Source of the DNA: Paludibaculum sp.
Lineage (GTDB): Bacteria; Acidobacteriota; Terriglobia; Bryobacterales; Bryobacteraceae
Length of the DNA stretch: 64,000 bases
Reading direction: 5' to 3'
Assembly: GCA_029973955.1 (NCBI GenBank)
Contig: JARKQJ010000135.1
Coordinates: 23,487-87,486 of the forward strand
Shown: piece after piece, positions 48,808 through 57,894 of the stretch
Position numbering within the stretch: the stretch's first letter is position 1
Layout: each line of letters opens with the position of its first letter
The notes under the pieces: model-generated
Told to the model about the DNA's origin: nothing
The model's database searches: none
Seen by the model: only the letters and a program-made list of their open reading frames with translations
Made by a program: the position numbers and the translations under genes

Positions 48808-49562
48808 GGTCTGCACAACTCCTGCCACAACGCGCGGTAGAACTTCATGAACCGCTCCGGCTCCTTGCTCTCGGCCACTTCCATCAGCGTGTACTTCTCG
48901 TAGCCCGACTTCTGCAGCAGCCCGAAGAACTCCCGCCACGGATAGCTGTTCGTCAGCTCGTTGATGTGGCAGTTCTTCACCCACGGCCGCAGCAGGTCGA
49001 ATGTCTGCTTGATCGACCCGTTCACCACCTCGCCCGGGTTCGAGTTCCAGCACAGCCCCACGCTGTCGTGCCTGGCCGCTTTCATGATCGCCGCGCACAC
49101 CGGCGGCGCCTGCGTCTGCGATCCGTGGACCTCCATCCAGATCTCCACGCCCTTGCCCGCGCCGTAGTCGCCCAGCTCTCTCAGGCATTCGCCGATGTTC
49201 TGGATCGTCTGCTCCCGCGTCACTTCCTTCGGGAATCCGTTCGGGCGCACCTTCACGCCCCACGCGCCCGTGTCGTGCGCCAGGTCGATGAACGCCTTCC
49301 CGTCTTCCACGTTCTTCTTCCGCACCGCCGGGTCCGGGCTGTGGAACTCACAGGTGGAGCCGTAGCTCAGCAAGCGAACCTTCGTCTTTTCAAACCGCGC
49401 GCGCACCCGCGCCCGGCCGGCCGCGTCCATCGACGGCTCCACGCCATGCGCGTGGCCCGTCCGCAGTTCCACCGCCTCGAAGCCGGCGTCCTCCAGCTTC
49501 TTGATCAGCGTCTCCAGGTCCATGTCCTTCAGGACGTTGTAAGTTACGGCTCCAAGTTTCAT
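48804..49562 (-). CDS. Sugar phosphate isomerase/epimerase (TIM barrel)
   Basis: MKLGAVTYNVLKDMDLETLIKKLEDAGFEAVELRT, GVEIWMEVHGSQTQ, GLCWNSNPGE, CHINELT. Confidence 0.88.
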   Translation of the reverse strand: MKLGAVTYNVLKDMDLETLIKKLEDAGFEAVELRTGHAHGVEPSMDAAGRARVRARFEKTKVRLLSYGSTCEFHSPDPAVRKKNVEDGKAFIDLAHDTGAWGVKVRPNGFPKEVTREQTIQNIGECLRELGDYGAGKGVEIWMEVHGSQTQAPPVCAAIMKAARHDSVGLCWNSNPGEVVNGSIKQTFDLLRPWVKNCHINELTNSYPWREFFGLLQKSGYEKYTLMEVAESKEPERFMKFYRALWQELCRP

Positions 49563-49575
49563 CACTCGACTCCAT

Positions 49576-50799
49576 TCACTCAACCGCGGAGTTCAGTTCT
49601 GCCGGGGGCGTCAGATCATAGCCTTCCCAGCGCGCGATCACGGCACTCGCCAGGCAGTTGCCCAGCAGATTCACCGACGTTCTTGCCATGTCCATCAACG
49701 TATCCACGCCCAGCAGCAATGCGATTCCTTCCATCGGCAGATGGAAGGTCGAGAGCGTGCCGGCCAGAATGATCAACGAAGCGCGCGGCACCGCGGCCAC
49801 GCCCTTCGATGTCAGCATCAGCGTCAGCATCATCATAATCTGCTCGCCGAAGCTCAGTGGCACCCCCGCCGCCTGCGCCACGAACACCGATGCCAGCGAC
49901 AGGTACAGCGTGGTCCCGTCCAGGTTGAAGCTGTAGCCCGTCGGCAGCACGAAACTCACAATGTGCCGCGGCACTCCAAACTTCTCCATGTTCTCCAGCG
50001 CCAGCGGCAGCGCCGCTTCGCTCGAGGCTGTGGAGAACGCCAGGATGTACGGCTCCTTCACCCAGTGGATGAATCGCCGCACCGGGATCTTCATGATCAC
50101 CACTACGGCGCCCAGCACCACCACCACAAAGATCACCAGCGCTCCGTAGAGCGTCAGGATCAGCTTGCCCAGTCCGAACAGCACGCCGATGCCCTTGCTG
50201 CCCACCACCGCCGCCATCGCCGCCCCCACGCCCAGCGGCGCCAGGTACATCACGTACTTCGTGTACTCGAACATGATGTCGGCCAGCGACTGCAGGAACC
50301 GCACCACAGGCTCCGCCTTCGCCCCCAGCATCGTGCACGCCGTGCCGAACAGGAAGCAGAACACCACCATCTGCAGCACCTCGCCCTTCGCCATCGCGTC
50401 GAAAATCGACGCCGGGAACGTGTGCTCCAGAATCGCCGTCAAAGACGCCTTCGTCTGCGGCAGGTTCGGATCCGCGGCGGCCTTGGCCAGCGAAATGCCT
50501 TCGCCCGGCCGGATCAGATTCACCGCGCCCAGTCCCAGGAACAGCGCCGCTGTCGTCACGATTTCAAAGTAAATGATCGACTTCAGACCGATCCGGCCCA
50601 TCGCCTTCGCCGATCCCGAGCCCGCTATGCCCACCACCAGCGTCGCGAACAGCAGCGGCGCAATGATCGACTTGATCATCCGCAGAAAGATATTGGAGAT
50701 CGGCACGAGCGCGGTGCCCACCTGCGGCAGGAAATGGCCCACGGCAATGCCCGCGGCCATTGCGATAAAGATCCAGCTGGTTAGCGATAGCTTCCTCAC
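49576..50799 (-). CDS. Dicarboxylate/amino acid:cation symporter (DAACS family)
   Basis: STASSEAALPLALENMEKFGVPRHIVSFVLPTGYSFNLDGTTLYLSLASVFVAQAAG. Confidence 0.95.
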   Translation of the reverse strand: MRKLSLTSWIFIAMAAGIAVGHFLPQVGTALVPISNIFLRMIKSIIAPLLFATLVVGIAGSGSAKAMGRIGLKSIIYFEIVTTAALFLGLGAVNLIRPGEGISLAKAAADPNLPQTKASLTAILEHTFPASIFDAMAKGEVLQMVVFCFLFGTACTMLGAKAEPVVRFLQSLADIMFEYTKYVMYLAPLGVGAAMAAVVGSKGIGVLFGLGKLILTLYGALVIFVVVVLGAVVVIMKIPVRRFIHWVKEPYILAFSTASSEAALPLALENMEKFGVPRHIVSFVLPTGYSFNLDGTTLYLSLASVFVAQAAGVPLSFGEQIMMMLTLMLTSKGVAAVPRASLIILAGTLSTFHLPMEGIALLLGVDTLMDMARTSVNLLGNCLASAVIARWEGYDLTPPAELNSAVE

Positions 50800-51662
50800 C
50801 GTTCACCCCATTTGAGTTTTTGCCGCAGCACGTCGAAGAACAACATGCGCGGCGGTCGGATCAACGAAAGTGCATGCTGGCTGCTGCGGCAGATCACCCG
50901 GTCGCCTTCTTTCAGCGGTTCGCCCACCTGCCCGTCGATCGTCAGGTACGCCACGTTGTCCGAGGCCAGGTTCACCACCTGGATCACGCTCGAATCCGAC
51001 ACCAGCACCGGCCGGTTCGTCAACGTATGCGGGCAAATGGGCGTAATGATCAGCGCGCCCACGCTGGGGAAAACGATGGGCCCGCCGGCACTCAGCGAAT
51101 AGGCCGTGGAGCCGGTCGGCGTCGAAATAATCAGGCCGTCGGCTTTGTAGCGGCACACGAAGTGCGCGTCCACGTTGCAAACCAGATCGATCATGCGCGC
51201 GATGTGCGCCTTCGTGATCACTACGTCGTTCAGCGCCTCGTAGTGCGCCACCACATGGCCCTCGCGCTGCACCTCGCACGCCAGCATCCGGCGCTTCGCC
51301 ACGCGATGCTCGTTTCGCAGCGCCCGCTCCAGTTCCGGAAACAGTTCATCGGTGCTGATCGCCGTCAGAAATCCCAGCCCGCCCAGGTTCACCGCGAACA
51401 GCGGAATCGGCCGCCCCGCAATCGCCCGCGCCGCCGACAGCAGCGTCCCGTCCCCACCCAGCACGATCACCAGTTGGCACCCGTCCGGTACCGAATCGCG
51501 TTCCACCCACCCCGTCCCGTCGCTCAGCGCCTGCGCCGTCGGCGCATCCATCCGGCACTCGATGCCTCGCCCCCTCAACCATTTCACCAGCGGCGGCACG
51601 ATCTCCCGCGCCTGCTGGACCTCAGGCTTCGTGATAATGCCGACCGTGCGGATCGGTTCCAT
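50796..51662 (-). CDS. nadK: NAD kinase
   Basis: LVIVLGGDGTLLSAARA, NLGGLGFLT, GLIISTPTGSTAYSLSAGGPIV. Confidence 0.96.
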   Translation of the reverse strand: MEPIRTVGIITKPEVQQAREIVPPLVKWLRGRGIECRMDAPTAQALSDGTGWVERDSVPDGCQLVIVLGGDGTLLSAARAIAGRPIPLFAVNLGGLGFLTAISTDELFPELERALRNEHRVAKRRMLACEVQREGHVVAHYEALNDVVITKAHIARMIDLVCNVDAHFVCRYKADGLIISTPTGSTAYSLSAGGPIVFPSVGALIITPICPHTLTNRPVLVSDSSVIQVVNLASDNVAYLTIDGQVGEPLKEGDRVICRSSQHALSLIRPPRMLFFDVLRQKLKWGER

Positions 51663-52380
51663 GCAGTAGGAACTCCTTGTTGCCTTCCGCCCCTTGAATC
51701 GGGCTTTCGGCCCACTCTGTCTCGAATCCCAGCAGCCCCGCCGCCGCCCGCGCCTTGTTCACCGCGGCCTCGTGCAGCTCCGGTTCTCTGACGATCCCGC
51801 CCTTGCCCACCTGCTCCCGCCCCACCTCGAATTGCGGCTTCACCAGCACCACGAATTCGCGCGGCGGCGCAAGCAACGGAGCGAAGGCCGGAAGGATGAG
51901 TGTAACTGAAATGAAGCTGACGTCGCACACCGCCAGTTGCACCCGTTCTCCCACCATCTCTTCGCTCAGAAATCGCGCGTTCACACCCTCGTGCAGCACC
52001 ACCCTCGGATCGTTCCGCAGCTTCCAGTGCAACTGCCCCTGCCCCACGTCCACGCAGTGGACCCGCGCAGCGCCACGGTTCAGCAACACCTCCGTAAATC
52101 CGCCCGTCGACGACCCCACGTCCAAACACACTCGCCCCACCACGTCGATCTTCCACAGCTCCAGCGCCCCCAGCAGCTTATACGCCCCGCGGCTCACCCA
52201 CGGCATCGTCTCCGCTACTTCGATCCCCGCCTCCTGCGCCACCTGCGCGCCCGCTTTGTCCACCCTCTGTCCGTCCACCCGCACCAGTCCCGCCAGCAGC
52301 AGGGCCTTCGCCTTCTCCCGCGATTCGGCCAGTCCCCGGTCTACCAGCAACTGATCGATGCGCTGCCGCGGCGTCTTCAT
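51622..52380 (-). CDS. tlyA: TlyA-family rRNA (cytidine-2'-O)-methyltransferase
   Basis: S4-like RIDQLLVDRGLAESREKAKALLLAGLVRVDGQRVDKAG then CLDVGSSTGGFTEVLLNRGAARVHCVDVGQGQLHWKLR. Confidence 0.94.
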   Translation of the reverse strand: MKTPRQRIDQLLVDRGLAESREKAKALLLAGLVRVDGQRVDKAGAQVAQEAGIEVAETMPWVSRGAYKLLGALELWKIDVVGRVCLDVGSSTGGFTEVLLNRGAARVHCVDVGQGQLHWKLRNDPRVVLHEGVNARFLSEEMVGERVQLAVCDVSFISVTLILPAFAPLLAPPREFVVLVKPQFEVGREQVGKGGIVREPELHEAAVNKARAAAGLLGFETEWAESPIQGAEGNKEFLLHGTDPHGRHYHEA

Positions 52381-53261
52381 GAGCTGCGGTCGACTATCAG
52401 GTCCGCCAGCTCGTGCAGCCGGCGCGCCTTCTCTCCAAACCTTTCCAGTGATGCGTGCGCCTGCCGCCGCTCCTCTTCCGCCATCTCCCGCGAACGCTCC
52501 AGCCCGTAAACCGCCGGGAACGTGATCTTCTGCTGCGCCGCGTCCTTGCCCGCCGTCTTGCCCAACTGCTCCGACGTCTGCGTCACGTCCAGAACATCGT
52601 CCACAATCTGGAACGCCAGCCCGATATGCTCCCCATACTCGGAGATCGCCGCCAGCTCTTCCTCGCTCGCACCCGCATGGATCGCCCCCAGCCGTAGCGA
52701 GCACCGCAACAGCGCGCCCGTCTTGGCCCGGTGGATCCGGTCCAGCAACTCCGCCGTCGGAGTCTGCTTCTCGCCCTCGATGTCGTGCACCTGGCCCGCG
52801 ATCATGCCGCCCACCGTGCCGGACGCCGACGCCAGCTCCACCACCAGCCGCGCGTTCCCGCTCCGGCCCAGTACGTCAAAGGCATACGTCAGCAGCGAGT
52901 CCCCGGCCAGAATGGCCATCGCCTCGCCGAATACCTTGTGCGACGTCGGCCGCCCGCGCCGCAGGTCGTCGTTGTCCAAGGCTGGCAAATCGTCATGGAT
53001 CAGGGAGTACGTGTGGATCATCTCCAGCGGGCACGCCACTTCCATCGCGCCCTCCACCTCGCGGCCCGCCACCGTCCGCATCGCTTCCAGACACAACACC
53101 GGCCGGATCCGCTTCCCGCCCGCGAACAGCGAATACCGCATCGCCTTGTGGATCGTCTCCGGCGGCGCCGACTCGCCCGGCACCAGCCGGTCCAACGCCG
53201 CGTCAATCTGCTTCGCCTGCTCGGCCAGATACTCTTTCAAACTCAATTCAGCCAACATCAT
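52377..53261 (-). CDS. ispA: Polyprenyl (farnesyl) diphosphate synthase
   Basis: SLIHDDLPALDNDDLRRGRPTSHKVFGEAMAILAGDSLL and FQIVDDVLDV Asp-rich motifs. Confidence 0.95.
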   Translation of the reverse strand: MMLAELSLKEYLAEQAKQIDAALDRLVPGESAPPETIHKAMRYSLFAGGKRIRPVLCLEAMRTVAGREVEGAMEVACPLEMIHTYSLIHDDLPALDNDDLRRGRPTSHKVFGEAMAILAGDSLLTYAFDVLGRSGNARLVVELASASGTVGGMIAGQVHDIEGEKQTPTAELLDRIHRAKTGALLRCSLRLGAIHAGASEEELAAISEYGEHIGLAFQIVDDVLDVTQTSEQLGKTAGKDAAQQKITFPAVYGLERSREMAEEERRQAHASLERFGEKARRLHELADLIVDRSS

Positions 53262-53270
53262 TTGCCCTGT

Positions 53271-53513
53271 CTACTCTTCCGCGTCGAACGGCTCGGCTTC
53301 CACCTTCTGGCCCTTCTTTACCAGCATCTCGATGCGCGTCTCGGCCTCGCTCAACTGCTTCCGGCAGGCCTCGCTCATCTTCACGCCTTTTTCGAAGAGC
53401 TCAATCGCCTTTTCCAGCGGTACGTCGGGCTTCTCCAGTTCCTTGACGACGCCTTCCAGCTCCGCCAGCGATTGCTCGAACGGCGCCGCCGCCGGCTCTT
53501 GTTCCTTGGCCAT
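53271..53513 (-). CDS. xseB: Exodeoxyribonuclease VII small subunit
   Basis: FEQSLAELEGVVKELEKPDVPLEKAIELFEKGVKMSEACRKQLSEAETRIEML. Confidence 0.95.
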   Translation of the reverse strand: MAKEQEPAAAPFEQSLAELEGVVKELEKPDVPLEKAIELFEKGVKMSEACRKQLSEAETRIEMLVKKGQKVEAEPFDAEE

Positions 53514-53534
53514 TGTTCTATTCTACGCCGCGCG

Positions 53535-55022
53535 TCATTCTTCCACCCTGCAAGCTTCCATCCCGCGCATCATCCGCGCCACGGGACGCGCGATCAGCGC
53601 CAGCGCTACCGCCGCCGCCAGCGTCAGAATGCCCAGTGACCGGAACAGCTCATACGGCTGCATGTCCCCATAGAACGCCGCCAGCCGCCCGGCCAGGTAG
53701 TTCCCCATCGACAGCGACAGGAACCATACCCCCATCATCAGCCCGCCCACCCGCGAGGGCGCCAGCCGCGTCATCGCGCTCAGCCCCACCGGGCTCAACA
53801 GCAGCTCGCCGAACGTGTGCAGCAAATAGGTCACCACCAGCCACATCGGACTCACCCTCATGCCTCCCACAGAGCGCTGCGCCGCCATCATCATCACCGC
53901 AAACCCGCCCGTCGCGCAGAACATCGCCAGTGCGAACTTCATCACCGATCCCGGCTGCCGGTCCCCCAGCTTGATCCAGATCCACGCAAACACCGCCGCG
54001 AAGCTGATAATGAACCCCGCGTTCAACGCCTGGAACCAGCTCGCCGGAAAATTGAAGCCCCACAACACCGTATCCGTGTTGTTCCGCGCGAACAGATTGA
54101 ACGAGGAGCCCGCCTGCTCAAACGCCGCCCAGAACAGCGCCGACCCCACAAACAGCACCGCAATCACGCCCAATCGCTTCCGCTCCTCCGCCGTCCAGTC
54201 GCCGCCGAAGAACATCCACCCAAACAGCACCAGCGTCAGTCCGAACAGCACCAGCCCGGCGAAGTTCACCAGCCTCTCCGCGTCGAATCGCACAATCCCC
54301 GTCGCCTGCAGCAGCAGCCCCGCCATCAGCACACTCGCCGTGGCCAGCACGCCGTTCCGGAAGCTCTTCTTCCACTGCCGTCCCACTTCCGCCGAGGGCG
54401 CTTCCACCGGCCGCAACCCCGCCTCGCCCAGCCTCTTCAGGCCAAACCAGTACGTGATCACGCCAAACACCATCCCAATGCCCGCCAGCGCGAAGCCCCA
54501 ATGCCAGTTGATCTTCTCCCCCACCCAGCCGCATGCCAGCGGCGCGATCGTCGAGCCCAGGTTGATCCCGATGTAGAAAATCGAGAACCCTGATTCCCGC
54601 CGCGAATCGCCCGGCGCATAAAGCTGCCCCACAATCGTGGAAATGTTTGGCTTCAGCAGCCCAGTCCCCACCACCACAATCGCCATGCCCGCGAAGAACG
54701 TCGTCTCCGACGGCAGCGCCAGCATCAGATAACCCACAGCGATCAGCACTCCGCCATACAGCACCGTCTTCTGCTGGCCGAAGATCCGGTCCGCAATCCA
54801 GCCTCCCGGGAGGCTCGCCATGTACACGCTCGCCGTATACAGCCCGTAGATCGCAAAGGCCCGCGTGCTGTCGTACCCGAAGCCGCCCTGCGCTACTCCC
54901 GCTGTCATGAACAGCACCAGCAGCGCCCGCATGCCGTAGTAGCCGAACCGCTCCCAAAGCTCCGTGAAAAACAGCGTGGATAGCCCCGCCGGGTGCCCGA
55001 AAAACCGCGTGTCCTGATTCAT
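53535..55022 (-). CDS. Peptide MFS transporter (POT/PTR family)
   Basis: FFTELWERFGYYGMRALLVLFM, GGWIADRIFGQQKTVLYGG, GFSIFYIGINLGSTIAPLACG. Confidence 0.94.
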   Translation of the reverse strand: MNQDTRFFGHPAGLSTLFFTELWERFGYYGMRALLVLFMTAGVAQGGFGYDSTRAFAIYGLYTASVYMASLPGGWIADRIFGQQKTVLYGGVLIAVGYLMLALPSETTFFAGMAIVVVGTGLLKPNISTIVGQLYAPGDSRRESGFSIFYIGINLGSTIAPLACGWVGEKINWHWGFALAGIGMVFGVITYWFGLKRLGEAGLRPVEAPSAEVGRQWKKSFRNGVLATASVLMAGLLLQATGIVRFDAERLVNFAGLVLFGLTLVLFGWMFFGGDWTAEERKRLGVIAVLFVGSALFWAAFEQAGSSFNLFARNNTDTVLWGFNFPASWFQALNAGFIISFAAVFAWIWIKLGDRQPGSVMKFALAMFCATGGFAVMMMAAQRSVGGMRVSPMWLVVTYLLHTFGELLLSPVGLSAMTRLAPSRVGGLMMGVWFLSLSMGNYLAGRLAAFYGDMQPYELFRSLGILTLAAAVALALIARPVARMMRGMEACRVEE

Positions 55023-55028
55023 GCAGCC

Positions 55029-55775
55029 CTAGTTCGCCAGCCAGCCGCCGTCAATCACAATATCCGTCCCCGTGATGAACTCCGCCGCATCCGAGCACAG
55101 GTACACCGCCAGCGCCCCGATGTCCTTCGGCTTGCCCCACTGCCCCAGCGGGATCTTCTCCAGAAACATCGCGTTCGCCTGCGGATCGTTCATCAGCGCC
55201 GTGTTCATCTCCGTCGCGAAGGGCCCTGGACTGATGCCCACCACCGTGATCTTCTCCGGCGCCAGTTCCATCGCCAGCGCTTTCGTGAACCCCAGCAGCC
55301 CCGTCTTCGAGGCCGAATAGGCGCACCGCCCCGGCAACGACACGTGGCTCATGATCGACGTCAGGTTCAGCACCCGCCCGTAGCCCGTCCCCTTCATGTG
55401 CGGCACAAACGCCCGCACGCACAGAAACGCGCTCGTCAGATTTGTGTCCATCACCCAGCGCCACTCGTCCAGCGAAAATTCCGTCACCTGCTTCCGCAGG
55501 TTCACCCCCGCGTTGTTCACCAGGATCGAGACCTTGCCGAAGTGCTCCGAAACCCGTTCCTCCAGCTTCGCCACTTCCTCTTCCTCGATCACGTTGCACG
55601 GGAAGATCATCGCTGCTCCATCGCCGCACGCCTTCGCCGTCTCGTCCAGTTTCGCGATATCCCGGCCCACCAGCGCCACCCGCGCACCCGCCTGCGCCAG
55701 CGCCACCGCCATCTCCCGCCCCAAGCCGCGCGATGCGCCCGTCACCACCGCCACTTTGCCATTCAATCCGGTCAT
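55029..55775 (-). CDS. Short-chain dehydrogenase/reductase (3-oxoacyl-ACP reductase-like)
   Basis: VAVVTGASRGLGREMAVALAQAGARVALVGRD, NNAGVN, YSASKTGLLGFTKALAMELAP. Confidence 0.93.
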   Translation of the reverse strand: MTGLNGKVAVVTGASRGLGREMAVALAQAGARVALVGRDIAKLDETAKACGDGAAMIFPCNVIEEEEVAKLEERVSEHFGKVSILVNNAGVNLRKQVTEFSLDEWRWVMDTNLTSAFLCVRAFVPHMKGTGYGRVLNLTSIMSHVSLPGRCAYSASKTGLLGFTKALAMELAPEKITVVGISPGPFATEMNTALMNDPQANAMFLEKIPLGQWGKPKDIGALAVYLCSDAAEFITGTDIVIDGGWLAN

Positions 55776-55776
55776 C

Positions 55777-56217
55777 TTAAACGCCTGTTCCTTCCTTGGA
55801 GATCTTCAGAATCCAGTCCGCGATCTTTTGCGGATTGTCGATGTCTGTAATCGCGATTCTGCCTTGTTCGCTCGCCGTCTCCAGCACCAGCGTCCCCACC
55901 CCCCACAGCCGTTGAGAGAGGGTCCGCTCCACGAACACATTCTGTAGACGTGTCAGGTCCATCGCCCGTACCGTCTCGCTCACGATTCCGTGCTTGTGCT
56001 TCACCAACGTCCCATCCACCGTCAATGAAGTCCGCAGCGTGTCAGCCCACGCAAGCACTGGCGCGAAAAACGGCAGGATACCCACCAGCAGGATCACCCA
56101 ATGCGCGTCCGGCACCATCACGCGCCAGAACCAGATCACCACCGCCAGAAACACCGTGCAGAGCACCAAGGAGAACTTCGCCCGCCGCAACGACGGCCGG
56201 ATCACTGTCGGATTCAC
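55777..56217 (-). CDS. Bacterial PH-domain (bPH2/YdbT-like) membrane protein
   Basis: Two TM-like segments, then VKHKHGIVSETVRAMDLTRLQNVFVERTLSQRLWGVGTLVLETAS. Confidence 0.8.
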   Translation of the reverse strand: MNPTVIRPSLRRAKFSLVLCTVFLAVVIWFWRVMVPDAHWVILLVGILPFFAPVLAWADTLRTSLTVDGTLVKHKHGIVSETVRAMDLTRLQNVFVERTLSQRLWGVGTLVLETASEQGRIAITDIDNPQKIADWILKISKEGTGV

Positions 56218-56289
56218 TCGACTTACCTCCAGTAGGGCTATTGTATAGCAGCACGCATTCGGCTACCCTCAGTTCCTAGGAGGATCTCT

Positions 56290-57378
56290 ATGCGCCTTGT
56301 GGCGTCCCTTGCCGTTTCATTCGGCCTCTTCTCTTTTTCACTGCAAGCCGATTTCAGCTATCAGCAGACTTCCCGCATCACCGGCGGCTCCATGGTCCGC
56401 ATGATGAAGATGATTCCTGGCGGCGGCAAAGCTCTCGACCCCCAGGTGAGTTCCGTGATCTTCCGCGGCAACCAGATGGCCACCATCGCCACCAACACCA
56501 TCAGCATCATCGACATCGACAAGCAGTTGATGACCGAGATCAACCTCGAAAAGAAGACTTACTCCACCATCACCTTCGCCGAGTTCCGCCAGGCTCTCGA
56601 CGCCATCTCCAAAAAGATGTCTCAGCAGATGGGCAAGGATCCCAACGCCCCTGTCATGGAATGGCGCATCGAGGTCAAGGACGGCGGCCAGACCAAGACC
56701 GTCTCCGGCCTGCCCGCCAACCTGATGAAGCTCCTCCTCGCCACCGACATCAAGGACACCAAGAGCGGCCAGACCGTCACCACCAACATGGATATGGACC
56801 TCTGGATGACCAAGGATATCGCCGGCTACGATGACGTGCGCAAGTTCTATCAGCGCTACGCCGAGGCCGTCGGCATCACGCCTGAAATGATGCGCATGGG
56901 CCGCATGGGTATGGGCCAGCCCGGCCTGGCCGAAGGCATGGCCAAGGCCATGAAGGAAGCTTCCAAGCTCCAGGGCGTCCCCGTCCTCTCCGTCACCCGC
57001 ATGATGGGCATGGGCATACCCGGAGGCCCTGAAGGCGGTTCCGACGCGCAGGTCCAGGCCCCCACATCCAAGGATGTCGGCGACGCCGCCGCCTCCTCCG
57101 CCGTCTCTTCCGCCATCGGCCGCATCCCTGGCATGGGCGGCCTGGGCGGCTTCGGCCGCAAGAAGTCTCCCCCCAAGGAAGAACCCAAGCCCGCCGAGAC
57201 CCCCAAGCCGGCCGAACAGCCCAAGACCGCCGCGCCCCAGCAGTCGGTCATCATGGAGATGACCTCCGAAATGGCCAACTTCTCCTCCGCTCCCGTTGAC
57301 GCCTCCAAGTTCTCCGTCCCCGCCGGATTCAAAGAGGTCGAGCACGAAATGAAGAAGTCCCTCCGGGACATGAAATAG
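56290..57378 (+). CDS. Secreted hypothetical protein
   Basis: Signal peptide MRLVASLAVSFGLFSFSLQA; Met-rich and Lys/Pro-rich tracts; preceded by AGGAGGATCT. Confidence 0.75.
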   Translation: MRLVASLAVSFGLFSFSLQADFSYQQTSRITGGSMVRMMKMIPGGGKALDPQVSSVIFRGNQMATIATNTISIIDIDKQLMTEINLEKKTYSTITFAEFRQALDAISKKMSQQMGKDPNAPVMEWRIEVKDGGQTKTVSGLPANLMKLLLATDIKDTKSGQTVTTNMDMDLWMTKDIAGYDDVRKFYQRYAEAVGITPEMMRMGRMGMGQPGLAEGMAKAMKEASKLQGVPVLSVTRMMGMGIPGGPEGGSDAQVQAPTSKDVGDAAASSAVSSAIGRIPGMGGLGGFGRKKSPPKEEPKPAETPKPAEQPKTAAPQQSVIMEMTSEMANFSSAPVDASKFSVPAGFKEVEHEMKKSLRDMK

Positions 57379-57387
57379 CCGGCCGTG

Positions 57388-57449
57388 TGGGGCAGACGGC
57401 CACGTCTGCCCCAAGCCGCCCCGGGCGCCGAGGCCTCGGCGCAGGCGGC
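57388..57449. repeat. REP-like double palindrome (two adjacent hairpins), intergenic
   Basis: Hairpin 1 tggggcagacg-GCCA-cgtctgcccca; hairpin 2 perfect palindrome gcgccgaggcctcggcgc flanked by gccgcc/ggcggc. Confidence 0.65.
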
Positions 57450-57472
57450 AGGCCCGGCTCCTGGCCAAAATC

Positions 57473-57503
57473 AAAAAGGGCGCTCCCAGGGGCGCCCTTT
57501 TCT
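57473..57503. terminator. Bidirectional rho-independent terminator (rpsU and convergent gene)
   Basis: aaaagggcgc-tcccaggg-gcgccctttt with A-tract on one side and T-tract on the other. Confidence 0.85.
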
Positions 57504-57518
57504 AATTCTAAGAATCTT

Positions 57519-57716
57519 CTACTCGATATCCCGAGGCCGCTTCTTGCGGTTCCGCTTGCGCGCCAGCGCCTGCTTCACGCGCTTCTTTTCGCCGGGCTTC
57601 ATGTAGTAGGAGTGTTTCTTGATCTCCTTGATGATGTCCTCCTGCTGCACCTTGCGCTTAAACCGGCGCAATGCGCTTTCAAGAGTCTCGCCATCTTGAA
57701 TGTAGACTTCTGCCAT
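57519..57716 (-). CDS. rpsU: 30S ribosomal protein S21
   Basis: MAEVYIQDGETLESALRRFKRKVQQEDIIKEIKKHSYYMKPGEKKRVKQALARKRNRKKRPRDIE; strong AAGGAGGTG RBS. Confidence 0.97.
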   Translation of the reverse strand: MAEVYIQDGETLESALRRFKRKVQQEDIIKEIKKHSYYMKPGEKKRVKQALARKRNRKKRPRDIE

Positions 57717-57894
57717 GGATCAATTCACCTCCTTCCGGCGTGACGATTCAACCCTCTCAGCATACCAGACCGCCTCCCCCTTCGTCTCCTCAGCTATCTT
57801 CTGATGCCGCTCCGGTGATACCATGTCGGAGCAACCTTAGACTGGGCGCATTTCTCCTTGCCTCAGGTATGCAACTCCTGAGCCCGGGAACACA

